Part shown: positions 37,016-45,580 of the stretch, piece after piece
Layout of the letters: the number at the start of each line of letters is the position of its first letter
How positions within the stretch are numbered: position 1 is the stretch's first letter
Source of the DNA: Gemmiger sp. An87
GTDB lineage: Bacteria; Bacillota; Clostridia; Oscillospirales; Ruminococcaceae
Direction of reading: 5' to 3'
NCBI RefSeq assembly: GCF_002159185.1
Contig: NZ_NFHD01000006.1
Span: forward strand, 62,001-126,000
Length of the DNA: 64,000 nt
Notes under the pieces: model-generated
What the model saw: the letters and a program-made list of their open reading frames with translations, nothing else
Told to the model about the DNA's origin: nothing
Databases searched by the model: none
Position numbers and translations under genes: made by a program

Positions 37016-37692
37016 TTCTCCTTTTTAAAGGCACTCCCGCCCCGGGGCTTCCGGCGTGCAATGCGCGCCGATTCCCGGAACGGTTCCGGCTCCAGAACTG
37101 CCCACAGCTCCCACAGCACCGCCACAATTACCGGCGGCACCAGCAGCCCCAGCACAAGGCCGGTGGCGGTGGGAACAAAGGCGGTGTACCAGCCCTCGGC
37201 CGGGTTCAGGGTAACCCCGTCAAAACGGGTGGTCACACCGCCCACACTGTCCGGGTCCAGGCGGATCTCGCTCACCACGCAGCCGCCCAGATCAAAGCGG
37301 TACGCACCGTCGGAAGTCTTGTGGGCATACACCATCTGAGCCGCGGAAAAGTCTGCCTGGCCCGGTGCTTTCCAGTAAAGCACCACCGCCTGGCCGGGGG
37401 TGAGCTGCTCCACGCGCAGCTCCACCGTTTCCAGATAAACCCCTTCCGGGTTCGGGGCGGTCCAGTGCAGCTGAGGGTCGGTATCGGTGGAGACGTACCA
37501 CACGCCTTCCTCCTCGCCCTCCAGCTCCTGCACGCCCACGCCGGTCAGGTCCTGCCAGGCAAGCTCGGTCTGCGCCTTCATTCCTTTATGGGCATACCAG
37601 GCGCTTTTGCCCAGGCTCACGCCGCCCAGAATCAGCCAGAGGGCCAGCACGGCAAGATAGGCCGCCGCAAGCCAACGAATCGGTCGTTTCAT
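37012..37692 (-). CDS. Small two-TM protein with outside beta-rich domain (copy A)
   Basis: A 226-residue protein with an N-terminal membrane segment (about 8-28), an outside beta-rich domain and a C-terminal membrane segment (about 172-198) followed by a basic tail. DTDPQLHWTAPNPEG, VVLYWKAPG, and EIRLDPDS align with the corresponding strands of the product of 34344-34988. Four-base overlaps with both large membrane-protein genes show tight coupling. Function unknown; a partner of the large copy A protein is the simplest idea. Confidence 0.75.
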   Translation of the reverse strand: MKRPIRWLAAAYLAVLALWLILGGVSLGKSAWYAHKGMKAQTELAWQDLTGVGVQELEGEEEGVWYVSTDTDPQLHWTAPNPEGVYLETVELRVEQLTPGQAVVLYWKAPGQADFSAAQMVYAHKTSDGAYRFDLGGCVVSEIRLDPDSVGGVTTRFDGVTLNPAEGWYTAFVPTATGLVLGLLVPPVIVAVLWELWAVLEPEPFRESARIARRKPRGGSAFKKEK

Positions 37693-39707
37693 GCCGCGCC
37701 TCCTTCCTCGCGCACCCAGCGCACGGTGTCGCCCTCATACTCCACCCGCAGCAGGATCACCGAATCGGTGCGCCGGTCGGGCAGATCGTCGATGCCGAAG
37801 GCGGGGCCGATGGTCTCGGCGATGTAATCGTCGCTCTCGTCGATGAGGATATGGGTGTAGCGCTTGTCCAGCAAAAACAGCCGCAGATCGTCCGCCGTGC
37901 AGACGGTCTGGTAGGGGTACACCTCCGGCATACCCTCCTGGGCACGGGCCGGGTCCACCAGATTCATATGGGTGGTGTCCCAGTTCCAGTCGCCCTCGTG
38001 GCCGTAGCCGAAGCCACCGAAGCCCCGGGCCAGCGTGGCGTTCAGATCATAGCCGAAATAGTTCCAGCGGGTGGCGTCGTCGCCCTGGCTGATGAGCAGA
38101 ACGGTGTCGTCCCAATCCAGCAGGTCGTTCACCTGTCCGGCCCGCTCCTTCACGTCATCCCGCACCGCGTAGACCACGTGGGGATAGTTCCAGAAGCCCG
38201 CGGCGGGCACGCCCCGCCAGCCGATCAGCACACAGAACACCGCCAGCACACCCACGGCGGCCATCCGGGCCAGCTTGGCCCACGCGCCGCCAAAGCCTGC
38301 CCGGGCCAGAAGGCCCAGCGCCATCAGGAAAAAGCCCAGATAATAGGGCCCGATGTAGCGGATGTAATCCTTCAGCTGCAGCGCCTCCGGGTCCTTGAAG
38401 TTGAACACATACAAAAACAGGTGGAACACCAGAAAGGCCACCAGCGCCAGGGTGCCGAACACCGCCAGCACCACCGGTCGGCGGCGCTCCTCCCCCTCTT
38501 TCCGGGCAAGGAACACCACAGCCAGCACAAGGAAGATGGCCACCAGCGCCAGCGCACCGCCGCCCAAAAGGCAAACCGGCACGCTCACCGGGCTTTTCAG
38601 CATCAGGGCGCTCACCTGGGTGAACTTTTCGGTGGGCTCCTCCAGCCGAAGCAGCTGCCGCATGCCGGACAGAATGGCCGCGCCCTGGCTCATGGCCGCG
38701 TCACCGCTGCCAACGGTGGTTTTGTCCGCGCCGGTCATGGCCGCCACATAGCGGGTCCAGCCCAGGTAAAAGCCCGCCACCGGAACGGCCAGCAGCACAC
38801 CGCCGCCCACCACCTTGGCCAGACGGCGGCCAAAGCCCGCCAGCGGCCCGGTGAGCAGCGCATCCGCGCAGATCAGGCCCACCGCGATCAGCGCATAAGC
38901 AAGGCCCATGTCCTTGATGAGGGTCAGAAAGCTCACCTGCACCAGCAGCACCGGCAGGCAGCAGATCTTGTCTTTTAATGCAAAATACAGGCAGACCGTG
39001 GCCCCGAACACAAAGCCCAGGGGCAGATCGCCCAGCACCGAGAGATACACGGTGGACAGTTCCCCCACCGAGGGGGCGCTGAAAAAGTAAGGCAGCAGAA
39101 AGCCGCAGCCCGCCAGCACCAGGGTGCCCGACCAGCGTTTACCCGCCAGCGCAGCCATGGCGGCCACCGCTGCGGCCAGCATGGCATCGTAGGCAAAATA
39201 GGCGCTCCACTCCGAGAACCCGGCGCTGAAAAACTGGAACAGGTAAACCACCAGCATCATGCCCGGGTTGGAGGCCTTAGCCAGCAGATTGCCCTGAGCC
39301 GCCGGGTGCAGTACGTTCTGCAGCTTGGTCAGCTTGGCCGCCGAGCCCCACAGGGTGAATTCGTCGTTCTGGGCAAATTCCGGCCGGGTGATGGCAAAGA
39401 CCACCAGAAAGAACACGCTGGCCGCCAGAAACACACCGAAGGCCGGTGTGAACAGGGTGTCCAGCGTTTCGGCCAGCTGGCGGCGGGCCAGCAGAACGGC
39501 CACAAGCGCCGCCGCGCCCAGATAAAACAGCCAGCCGCCCACCGGCAAAAGGCCCAAAAAGCCCCAGAGGCAGAGCCACACCGCCCCGCCGCCGATCACC
39601 GGCAGCGCAAACAGGGCGGCATCCGCCCGGCAGAGCCGGGCCAGGAAGGCGCTGTACAGCCCAATGGCCGCCAGCGCCAGGAATCCGCTGATCGTTACCA
39701 TCACCAT
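37689..39707 (-). CDS. Large GT-C-like membrane protein, DEFxxWG type (copy A)
   Basis: A 672-residue protein with about twelve membrane segments and an outside C-terminal region of about 150 residues. NDEFTLWGSAAKL (around 120) and DDTVLLISQGDD (around 545) correspond to the same motifs in the copy at 34985-37015, which marks an old duplication since the two are otherwise well diverged. The start follows GGGGG at eleven bases; GTG two codons later is an alternative. It lies 38 bases after the DUF2142 gene and overlaps small copy A. Probable role: transfer of a sugar or other group from a lipid donor on the outer face. Confidence 0.75.
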   Translation of the reverse strand: MVMVTISGFLALAAIGLYSAFLARLCRADAALFALPVIGGGAVWLCLWGFLGLLPVGGWLFYLGAAALVAVLLARRQLAETLDTLFTPAFGVFLAASVFFLVVFAITRPEFAQNDEFTLWGSAAKLTKLQNVLHPAAQGNLLAKASNPGMMLVVYLFQFFSAGFSEWSAYFAYDAMLAAAVAAMAALAGKRWSGTLVLAGCGFLLPYFFSAPSVGELSTVYLSVLGDLPLGFVFGATVCLYFALKDKICCLPVLLVQVSFLTLIKDMGLAYALIAVGLICADALLTGPLAGFGRRLAKVVGGGVLLAVPVAGFYLGWTRYVAAMTGADKTTVGSGDAAMSQGAAILSGMRQLLRLEEPTEKFTQVSALMLKSPVSVPVCLLGGGALALVAIFLVLAVVFLARKEGEERRRPVVLAVFGTLALVAFLVFHLFLYVFNFKDPEALQLKDYIRYIGPYYLGFFLMALGLLARAGFGGAWAKLARMAAVGVLAVFCVLIGWRGVPAAGFWNYPHVVYAVRDDVKERAGQVNDLLDWDDTVLLISQGDDATRWNYFGYDLNATLARGFGGFGYGHEGDWNWDTTHMNLVDPARAQEGMPEVYPYQTVCTADDLRLFLLDKRYTHILIDESDDYIAETIGPAFGIDDLPDRRTDSVILLRVEYEGDTVRWVREEGGAA

Positions 39708-39745
39708 CCCGCGTTTTCCCCCTTTTCAGTCAAATCAAAAATCGG

Positions 39746-41413
39746 TCAGCCGGGCAAAACGTACACCGGCCCGATGAAGTAATGCTGGAACAGCAGCACC
39801 GCGCCCAGCATGCCGAAGGCGGCAAAGGTCCACAGCGCCACCGCCTGGGGCTTTTTCTGCCCCGCGGCAAGGCGCGGCTCCAGCACGTGGCTGAGCACCG
39901 CCGCCAGCAGCACCGTGAGCATCAGGAATGCGGGCAGGAAGTACCGCGCCTGCACACCGATGATGCGGATCATGCCCACCGGCGTACTGGTGATATACAT
40001 GGCCGTGGCCGCGCCGGTGATGTACAGCACGCTCAGCGCGCCCAGGCCCAGCGCGGGCGCGGGCTTCAGGCTGCTCTTCTCATGCACCGACAGCACCGCG
40101 CCGAACAACAGCAGCATGGGGCTGACAAGGCTGATGAAGGGCACCTCCAGATCCAGCGCGCCGAACAGGCCCATCTGGCCCACGTAGAATTTGTTCTCGT
40201 AGAAGGTACCCAGCAGCACCGCCACATAGCGCAGCGGGTTCGAGAGGATGAACGCCAGCTGGTCCACCTCGCCCGCACCGGCGATCTGCCGCCCCACGTA
40301 GGGGTAATTGTAGCGGAAAGCGGTACCGTACCAGTCGAAGAACTTGCCCAGAGCAAAACCGCCCACCAGGCAGGCCACCGCCAGCTGCCACTTCTTCCAG
40401 CGGGTTTTCCAGGCGCTCTTGGGCAGCACGATGGGCAGCACCAGCCACAGCAGGTTGATGTAGGGCTTGGCCACGTTCATCATCACAAAGGCGAACAGGA
40501 ACAGGGCGATGTCCCGGTCGGTAATCTCATCCTTGCAGTAGAAGCTGGCCACCAGGTAGTAAAAGCCCAGCAGGGTGGCGTCGTAGCTCACCGAGGCAGC
40601 CATATACAGGCTCAGGGGCAGCAGCATGAAGGCCAGGAACACCGGCTTGTAGCGCTTGCAGTTGCGCAGTGCCAGCCAGCACAGCGCCGCATAGGCGGCC
40701 AGGTTTGCCAGCCGGGCGGCGTACATGCAGCCCAGCGCGCCGAAGCCCAGCAGCCGGGCCACCAGAATGCCCAGCGCCTGGGGCGCCATGGAGATGGTCA
40801 TGAAGAAATAGGGCTCGCTCACCGGATTTTCGGCGGGCTGGCCGTCAAAGTAGGCGGCAAAACCGTCGGCCACGCCGCTCACCGGCCCGCCCTCGCCCTG
40901 CTGCTTGAGGGCATAGCCCTCGGTGGTGTACACGCTGGGGTTGCCGTCCTCGTCGGTGGTCACGCCCTGGCTGGTGTGGCTGTTCACCCAGGCCCCGGGG
41001 AAGCTTTCCACCAGCTTGGCCACGTCGTCCGGATAGGTGCGGTTGGCATCGAAGTCAAAATGCCCCAGGCTCAGCGAATAGCTGCGCAGAAAGTGGTTGG
41101 TCTCGTCCGGCGTTTGCAGGGGCGGATTGGCAAAACAGAACAGCGCCCCGCACAAAAAGATGCAGATTGCGGCCTTTGTGTCCAGCTGCTTGACAAAGCG
41201 CACCAGCAAAAATACCGCCAGGGTGGCCACGCTGGCCAGGCCCACCATTGCCGCGGTGAGAGGCAGCGCCCCGATGCGGCCCTCCAGGTAATAAAACACC
41301 CGCCAGTAATAGGCAAAGCACACGGCCCCGGCGCAGGCGCACAGCCAGCCCAGCAGCCAGAACACCCCGCCGGGCAGCCGCCGCAGCCGGGCCAAAATGT
41401 CTTGTTGCGTCAT
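39746..41413 (-). CDS. DUF2142-family membrane protein
   Basis: A 555-residue protein with about twelve membrane segments. The outside loop after the second segment has NPPLQTPDETNHFLRSYSL, the DUF2142 hallmark, and near the C-terminus RIIGVQARYFLPAFL, a second conserved block. DUF2142 proteins are GT-C-like and occur in surface polysaccharide clusters; the enzyme reaction is not established. The start at 41411-41413 follows AAGGA; the frame runs 55 codons further upstream through the palindromic element, which I take as non-coding. Confidence 0.85.
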   Translation of the reverse strand: MTQQDILARLRRLPGGVFWLLGWLCACAGAVCFAYYWRVFYYLEGRIGALPLTAAMVGLASVATLAVFLLVRFVKQLDTKAAICIFLCGALFCFANPPLQTPDETNHFLRSYSLSLGHFDFDANRTYPDDVAKLVESFPGAWVNSHTSQGVTTDEDGNPSVYTTEGYALKQQGEGGPVSGVADGFAAYFDGQPAENPVSEPYFFMTISMAPQALGILVARLLGFGALGCMYAARLANLAAYAALCWLALRNCKRYKPVFLAFMLLPLSLYMAASVSYDATLLGFYYLVASFYCKDEITDRDIALFLFAFVMMNVAKPYINLLWLVLPIVLPKSAWKTRWKKWQLAVACLVGGFALGKFFDWYGTAFRYNYPYVGRQIAGAGEVDQLAFILSNPLRYVAVLLGTFYENKFYVGQMGLFGALDLEVPFISLVSPMLLLFGAVLSVHEKSSLKPAPALGLGALSVLYITGAATAMYITSTPVGMIRIIGVQARYFLPAFLMLTVLLAAVLSHVLEPRLAAGQKKPQAVALWTFAAFGMLGAVLLFQHYFIGPVYVLPG

Positions 41414-41487
41414 AGAAATTCCTTTTCGCTTCGTTGATTTTTGCCGTTTCTCAGCGGCGGGAAAACTCCCCTTTTTAAACGGCATAA

Positions 41488-41521
41488 GCCGGGCAGACCT
41501 TTTTGCAAAAGTCCGCCCGGC
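41488..41521. terminator. Hairpin in the legB-DUF2142 gap
   Basis: GCCGGGCAGAC at 41488-41498 pairs with GTCCGCCCGGC at 41511-41521 with one wobble, and the loop carries short A and T runs. No strong T-run follows on either strand. It may lower read-through from legB or stabilise a processed message end. Confidence 0.45.
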
Positions 41522-41565
41522 AATGGCAAGGCAAGCCCGGGGGCTTACCTCGCCCACAGACCTAC

Positions 41566-41737
41566 GGCAATACCACACAATTCACGCCTGGCGGCTCAGG
41601 CAGCGTATCGCACCAAAATTTTCCGTGGGATTTTCCAAAAATGCTCGCCAAGCCACCAAGGCTTGTCTGCGCTTTTTGGTTCATCCCGCAAAAAATTTTC
41701 CGGCGCGCTCCACCACCTGAAATTATGTGGTATCGCC
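41566..41737. repeat. MITE-like palindromic element
   Basis: The ends are inverted repeats: GGCAATACCACACAATTC (41566-41583) against GGCGATACCACATAATTTC read from 41737 backwards. The inside is also a long imperfect palindrome: a left block containing AAAATTTTCC, then GTGGGATTTTCC, then AAAAATGC and CAAGCC is mirrored on the other strand by AAAATTTTTTGCGGGATGAACC, AAAAAGCG and CAAGCC, closing at a CAAGCC/GGCTTG centre. The left arm has about 14 extra bases. The whole 172-base unit begins two bases after the legB stop. No coding potential, transposase or clear target duplication is seen. It looks like a non-autonomous element or a dispersed hairpin repeat. Confidence 0.6.
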
Positions 41738-41738
41738 T

Positions 41739-42722
41739 TTACAGATTATAAACGTCCGGCTTGTAGCGGTCCAGGTTGTTTTTCAAAAACTCGATGGTCG
41801 CCGCCAGGCCCTGCTCGAAGGTGTACTGGGGCTTCCAGTCGGTCATGGAGCGGATCTTGGTGGAATCGCCCAGCAGACGGTTGACCTCACTCTTCTCGGG
41901 GCGCAGGCGCTGCTCGTCGCACACGATCTTCGCCTCGGGGTTGATCTGGCGGATCAGCTCGTTGGCCAGATCGCCGATGGAATGCTCCTCGCCGGTGGCG
42001 ATGTTCACCTCCTGGCCGATGGCTGCCTCACAGCCCGCCAGTGCCATGAAGCCCGCCGCGGTGTCCTTCACGTAGTTGAAGTCACGGGTGGGGGTCAGGC
42101 TGCCCAGCTTGATCTCGGTGGCGCCGGTGAGCAGCTGGGTGATGATGGTGGGGATCACGGCCCGGGCGCTCTGGCGGGGGCCGTAGGTGTTGAAGGGCCG
42201 CACAATGGTGACCGGCAGATCAAAGCTGCGGTAGAAGCTCTCAGCCAGACGGTCCGCGCCGATCTTGGTGGCGGAATAGGGGCTCTGGCCCTGGTAGGGA
42301 TGCTTCTCGTCGATGGGTACATACTGAGCGGTGCCGTACACCTCGCTGGTGCTGGTGACCAGCAGGCGCTTGGTGCCCACCTGACGGGCCGCGTTCAGCA
42401 CGTTCAGGGTGCCCTTGATGTTGGTGTCCACGTAGCTGTCCGGGCTGTGGTAGCTGAAGGGGATGGCGATCAGCGCTGCCAGGTGATACACGATGTCCTG
42501 CCCTTCCATGGCGTGGCGCACGCCGTTGGGGTCGCGGATGTCGCCCATGAATACCTCGATCTCGTTTTTGATCTCCTTGGGCAGGGTGTCCAGCCAGCCC
42601 CAGGTGCCGAAGGAATTGTAGTAGCAGAAGGCCTTGACCTTCTCGCCCTTTCGCACCAGCTCTTCGGTGAGGTGGCTGCCGATGAAGCCGTCGGCTCCGG
42701 TGACCATCACAGTGTTCGCCAT
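41739..42722 (-). CDS. legB: NAD-dependent sugar-nucleotide 4,6-dehydratase (LegB-like)
   Basis: A 327-residue extended short-chain dehydrogenase. It has MVTGADGFIGSHL, the characteristic FCYYNSFGTWGWLD of LegB proteins, the catalytic set with STSEVYG and YSATKIGAD (YxxxK), and RPFNTYGPRQSARAVIP. It removes water from a GDP- or UDP-N-acetylhexosamine to form the 4-keto-6-deoxy sugar, the entry step of legionaminic acid synthesis. The start at 42720-42722 follows AAAGGAG. It is the first gene of the long minus-strand operon, behind a strong promoter. Confidence 0.93.
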   Translation of the reverse strand: MANTVMVTGADGFIGSHLTEELVRKGEKVKAFCYYNSFGTWGWLDTLPKEIKNEIEVFMGDIRDPNGVRHAMEGQDIVYHLAALIAIPFSYHSPDSYVDTNIKGTLNVLNAARQVGTKRLLVTSTSEVYGTAQYVPIDEKHPYQGQSPYSATKIGADRLAESFYRSFDLPVTIVRPFNTYGPRQSARAVIPTIITQLLTGATEIKLGSLTPTRDFNYVKDTAAGFMALAGCEAAIGQEVNIATGEEHSIGDLANELIRQINPEAKIVCDEQRLRPEKSEVNRLLGDSTKIRSMTDWKPQYTFEQGLAATIEFLKNNLDRYKPDVYNL

Positions 42723-42812
42723 ATCGCAGAATCTCCTTTGCAACTTCGTTTGTTTTATACCAAATATCCAGCCGCGCCGCCGCCCGCCGCGCTGCGGGTC
42801 GGGGCCGGTTCG

Positions 42813-42862
42813 GTTGTTACCCAGTTGTTACTTAGTATAATATAAACCGCCATTAATTTCAA
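42813..42862 (-). promoter_or_regulatory. Promoter of the legionaminate operon with direct repeats
   Basis: On the minus strand TTGAAA (42857-42862) and TATACT (42834-42839) are exactly 17 bases apart. Immediately downstream two copies of GTAACAAC (42824-42831 and 42813-42820) lie on an 11-base period, over the expected transcription start. Such repeats placed there would suit a repressor, or a head-to-tail binding regulator. Confidence 0.75.
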
Positions 42863-42911
42863 TAAAAAACGCCCCCCTTCCCCCGGTCCCCCACCTGGAA
42901 GCCTGTTTTCC

Positions 42912-42940
42912 TTTACAGTGGCCGGAAAAGCCGGTATAAT
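42912..42940 (+). promoter_or_regulatory. Promoter of the MBOAT-Wzx operon
   Basis: TTTACA at 42912-42917 and TATAAT at 42935-42940 are 17 bases apart, 57 bases before the MBOAT gene and divergent from the leg promoter. Confidence 0.75.
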
Positions 42941-42997
42941 GAGGGTTTGGGAAGGTTTTCCCGCAATATACCGAAATAAAAAGGATGGGCAACCGTT

Positions 42998-44563
42998 TTG
43001 AGCTTTCAAAATCTTTCTTACCTTGCCTTTGCGCCGCTGGTGGCTTTTGTATACCTGAAGCTTTTGCCCCGGCACTGGCAAAATCATTTTCTGCTTGCGG
43101 CAAGCCTTGTTTTCTATTGGTGCAACCGCCCCACGGGCAGCGATTTCCCCGGCCTGTGGCAGGCGCTGCCCATCGCCCTGCTGGCAGCCAGTTGTGTGTT
43201 CGTGTGGCGCATGGGCCTGAGCCTGCAGGCCGCGCCGCCCGAAAAGCGCGGACGCAAATTGGCGGCAGCGGTGATCGTGCTGCTGGCAGTGCTGGCGGTG
43301 TTCAAGTATTTCAACCTGGCGCTGGCAGTGCTGCCCTTCGCGCCGGGTGTGCTGCATCGTCTGCCCTTCCCGCTGGGCATCAGCTTCTACACCTTTGCCG
43401 CCCTCTCCTACCTGATCGACGTGAGCCGGGGCGACATGCCCGCCGAAAAACGATTTGTGAATCTGGCGGCCTTCCTCAGCTTTTTCGGCACCATCACCGC
43501 CGGGCCCATCTGCCGGGCCCAGAAGGTGCTGCCGCAGCTGAACGAGGAGCACCGGTTCGACGCGGCCCGCACCGTGCGGGCGCTGCAGCTGTTCGCGCTG
43601 GGCTTTTTCAAAAAGGTGGCAGTGGCGGATGTGCTGATGATGTACGTCAGCCAGGTCTTTGCCGACATTCCCGGCCACGGCGGCCCGGCGCTGCTGGCGG
43701 CCACGCTTGGCTACACCTTTTATCTTTACTTTGATTTCGTGGGTTATTCCCAGATGGCCCGGGCCAGCGCCCTTTTGCTGGGGCTGGAGATTCCGGAAAA
43801 CTTCAAGACCCCCTTCTTCGCCACCAACTTCTCCGGCTTCTGGAGCCGGTGGCACATCAGTCTTTCCAGCTGGCTGCAGGACTACCTGTTCACCACGCTG
43901 GTCTGGGCGGATGCCTCCAGGCTGCCGCTGCTGGGCAGAAAGATCACCCGGTTTTCGCCGGTGTTCTGTGTGTTCTGCGTGTTCTTTGTCTCCGGCTTCT
44001 GGCACGGCAACACCCTGCCCTTTGTAATCTGGGGCCTGCTGCAGGCCGCCTACCGGGTGGGCGAGGAGCTGCTGCATCAGAAGCTGGGCAAGCCCAAAAA
44101 GAAGGCCCCCGCCCGCCAGCAGTGGGCCAAACGGCTGGGCGTGTTCCTGCTCTGGAATTTCAGCATGGTGTTCTTCGCCATGGGCAGCGCCATCGGCCAG
44201 CCGGAGGGCGAAAGCTACGGCGTGGGCCAGGCCTTCGCCATTCTGAAGGGCTGGTTCGCGGGCTGGTCCCCCGCCCGCTTTGCCTCCGAGAGCTGGCAGG
44301 CCATTCTGGGCGGCTTCTACAACAACACCCTCATGGGCGCGGCCTGGCTGGTGATGCTGGCCTGCACCCTGGCGCTGGCCTTCTGGCTGGACTGGCAGCG
44401 CAACTTCCAGTTCAAGAACAAGAGCGAGGAGCTGGTGCTCACCGCCCAGAAGCCCGCTGTGCGCTGGGCGCTTTACTACGCGCTGGCGCTGTTCAGCTTC
44501 GCCGGTCTTATCATGCAGAACGGCGGCTTTGCCGGGGGCAGCTTTGCCTACGGCGGTTTTTAA
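42998..44563 (+). CDS. MBOAT-family O-acyltransferase
   Basis: A 521-residue membrane protein with about eleven hydrophobic segments, of the AlgI/PatA/DltB group that moves acyl groups across the membrane to extracytoplasmic sugars. Features are FPLGISFYTFAALSYLIDV, an FWSRWHISLSSWLQDYLF block and the catalytic histidine in SGFWHGNTLPFVIWG. The start is taken as TTG at 42998, since this gives the usual N-terminus (SFQNLSYLAFAPL); an ATG at 42985 is out of frame, so the start is moderately sure. The gene after it makes an SGNH-like protein, the classic partner of MBOAT enzymes. Confidence 0.9.
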   Translation: MSFQNLSYLAFAPLVAFVYLKLLPRHWQNHFLLAASLVFYWCNRPTGSDFPGLWQALPIALLAASCVFVWRMGLSLQAAPPEKRGRKLAAAVIVLLAVLAVFKYFNLALAVLPFAPGVLHRLPFPLGISFYTFAALSYLIDVSRGDMPAEKRFVNLAAFLSFFGTITAGPICRAQKVLPQLNEEHRFDAARTVRALQLFALGFFKKVAVADVLMMYVSQVFADIPGHGGPALLAATLGYTFYLYFDFVGYSQMARASALLLGLEIPENFKTPFFATNFSGFWSRWHISLSSWLQDYLFTTLVWADASRLPLLGRKITRFSPVFCVFCVFFVSGFWHGNTLPFVIWGLLQAAYRVGEELLHQKLGKPKKKAPARQQWAKRLGVFLLWNFSMVFFAMGSAIGQPEGESYGVGQAFAILKGWFAGWSPARFASESWQAILGGFYNNTLMGAAWLVMLACTLALAFWLDWQRNFQFKNKSEELVLTAQKPAVRWALYYALALFSFAGLIMQNGGFAGGSFAYGGF

Positions 44564-44593
44564 TTCGGATCGCAGAAAGGAGCCCACGGCCCC

Positions 44594-45550
44594 ATGAAAC
44601 ATATTTTACGCAACCTTGCGCTGCTGCTGGTTCCGGTGCTGGCGTATTTCTGCCTGTTTGCGGCCTTTGAGCCCAACAACTATTTCGGCCTGCACCCGAA
44701 CACCGACAGCGACGCCCCCATCGGCCGGCTGAAAGATTTCAAACGCCAGCCCGGCAATTCCATCATCATCGGTGATTCCCGCTTTGCCCACTTCGACATG
44801 GACCTGGTGGAACAAACCAGCGGCCGCCAATGGCAGAATCTGGCCTTTGGCGGCGCGTCGCTGCGGGAGGGCATCGACCTTCTGAACTGGGCGCTGGACA
44901 ATAACCCTGATCTGGAGGAAGTGATCTTCGGCTTTTCCTTCTACACCATCAACCAGGGCTACGACACCGACCGGATGAGCAATCTGGAAAAGACGCTGAA
45001 CAACCCCTTCGCCTACTTCTTCAATCTGGAATACAACGTGAACATGCTCACCAACCTGCAGAACCAGCTCACCGGCCGGGTGGATGCTCCCGAGACCGGC
45101 GACTGGGTTTACCCGCAGGACTACACCGCCGCCGACGGCACGGTGTATGAGGTTCACACCCTGCTGGCCGAGTACCCCGCCGCCCTCATCACCAAGTGCG
45201 AAAACTGGGCGCTGAACACCAGCCAGCTGGACCGGCTGTACGAGGCCGCCGCCCGCTGCGCCGAGCGGGGCGTGAAGCTGACCGTGGTGCTGGCTCCCAT
45301 GGCGGACATCGTGAAGACCGAAGTCTGCGATGTGTACGGCGAAGGCGGCACCATCACCGAGCAGATGGAAACCACCGTGCTGCCTCAGTTGGCGGAACAG
45401 TCCGCCGAACTGGGCTTCTCGGTGCTGGACTACGAATGGATCGACCGGCCGGACTTTGACGACGACACCCAATTCTACGACGGCTTCCACCTGGACGAAC
45501 GCTACGGCCTGCCCCAGTGGACCGAGCAGCTGTTCACCGACCTGGGCTAA
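44594..45550 (+). CDS. SGNH-like protein, MBOAT partner
   Basis: A 318-residue protein with one N-terminal membrane segment or uncleaved signal (about 7-25). The rest is predicted outside and shows SGNH/DltD-AlgX-like marks: IIGDSRFAHFD with the nucleophile serine (about 58-68), NLAFGGASLREG, and a C-terminal DGFHLDERYG with the Asp/His pair. In PatA/PatB, AlgI/AlgX and DltB/DltD systems such proteins complete O-acylation of a glycan after the MBOAT protein has exported the acyl group. It follows the MBOAT gene by 30 bases with AAAGGAG before the ATG. Confidence 0.78.
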   Translation: MKHILRNLALLLVPVLAYFCLFAAFEPNNYFGLHPNTDSDAPIGRLKDFKRQPGNSIIIGDSRFAHFDMDLVEQTSGRQWQNLAFGGASLREGIDLLNWALDNNPDLEEVIFGFSFYTINQGYDTDRMSNLEKTLNNPFAYFFNLEYNVNMLTNLQNQLTGRVDAPETGDWVYPQDYTAADGTVYEVHTLLAEYPAALITKCENWALNTSQLDRLYEAAARCAERGVKLTVVLAPMADIVKTEVCDVYGEGGTITEQMETTVLPQLAEQSAELGFSVLDYEWIDRPDFDDDTQFYDGFHLDERYGLPQWTEQLFTDLG

Positions 45551-45580
45551 GGGCAGCCCCCATGAAAAGGAGAGAAAAAA

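Noticed and set aside
41441-41884. Open frame through the palindromic element
   Set aside because: It consists of the inverted-repeat element and the antisense end of legB, so it is not a real gene.
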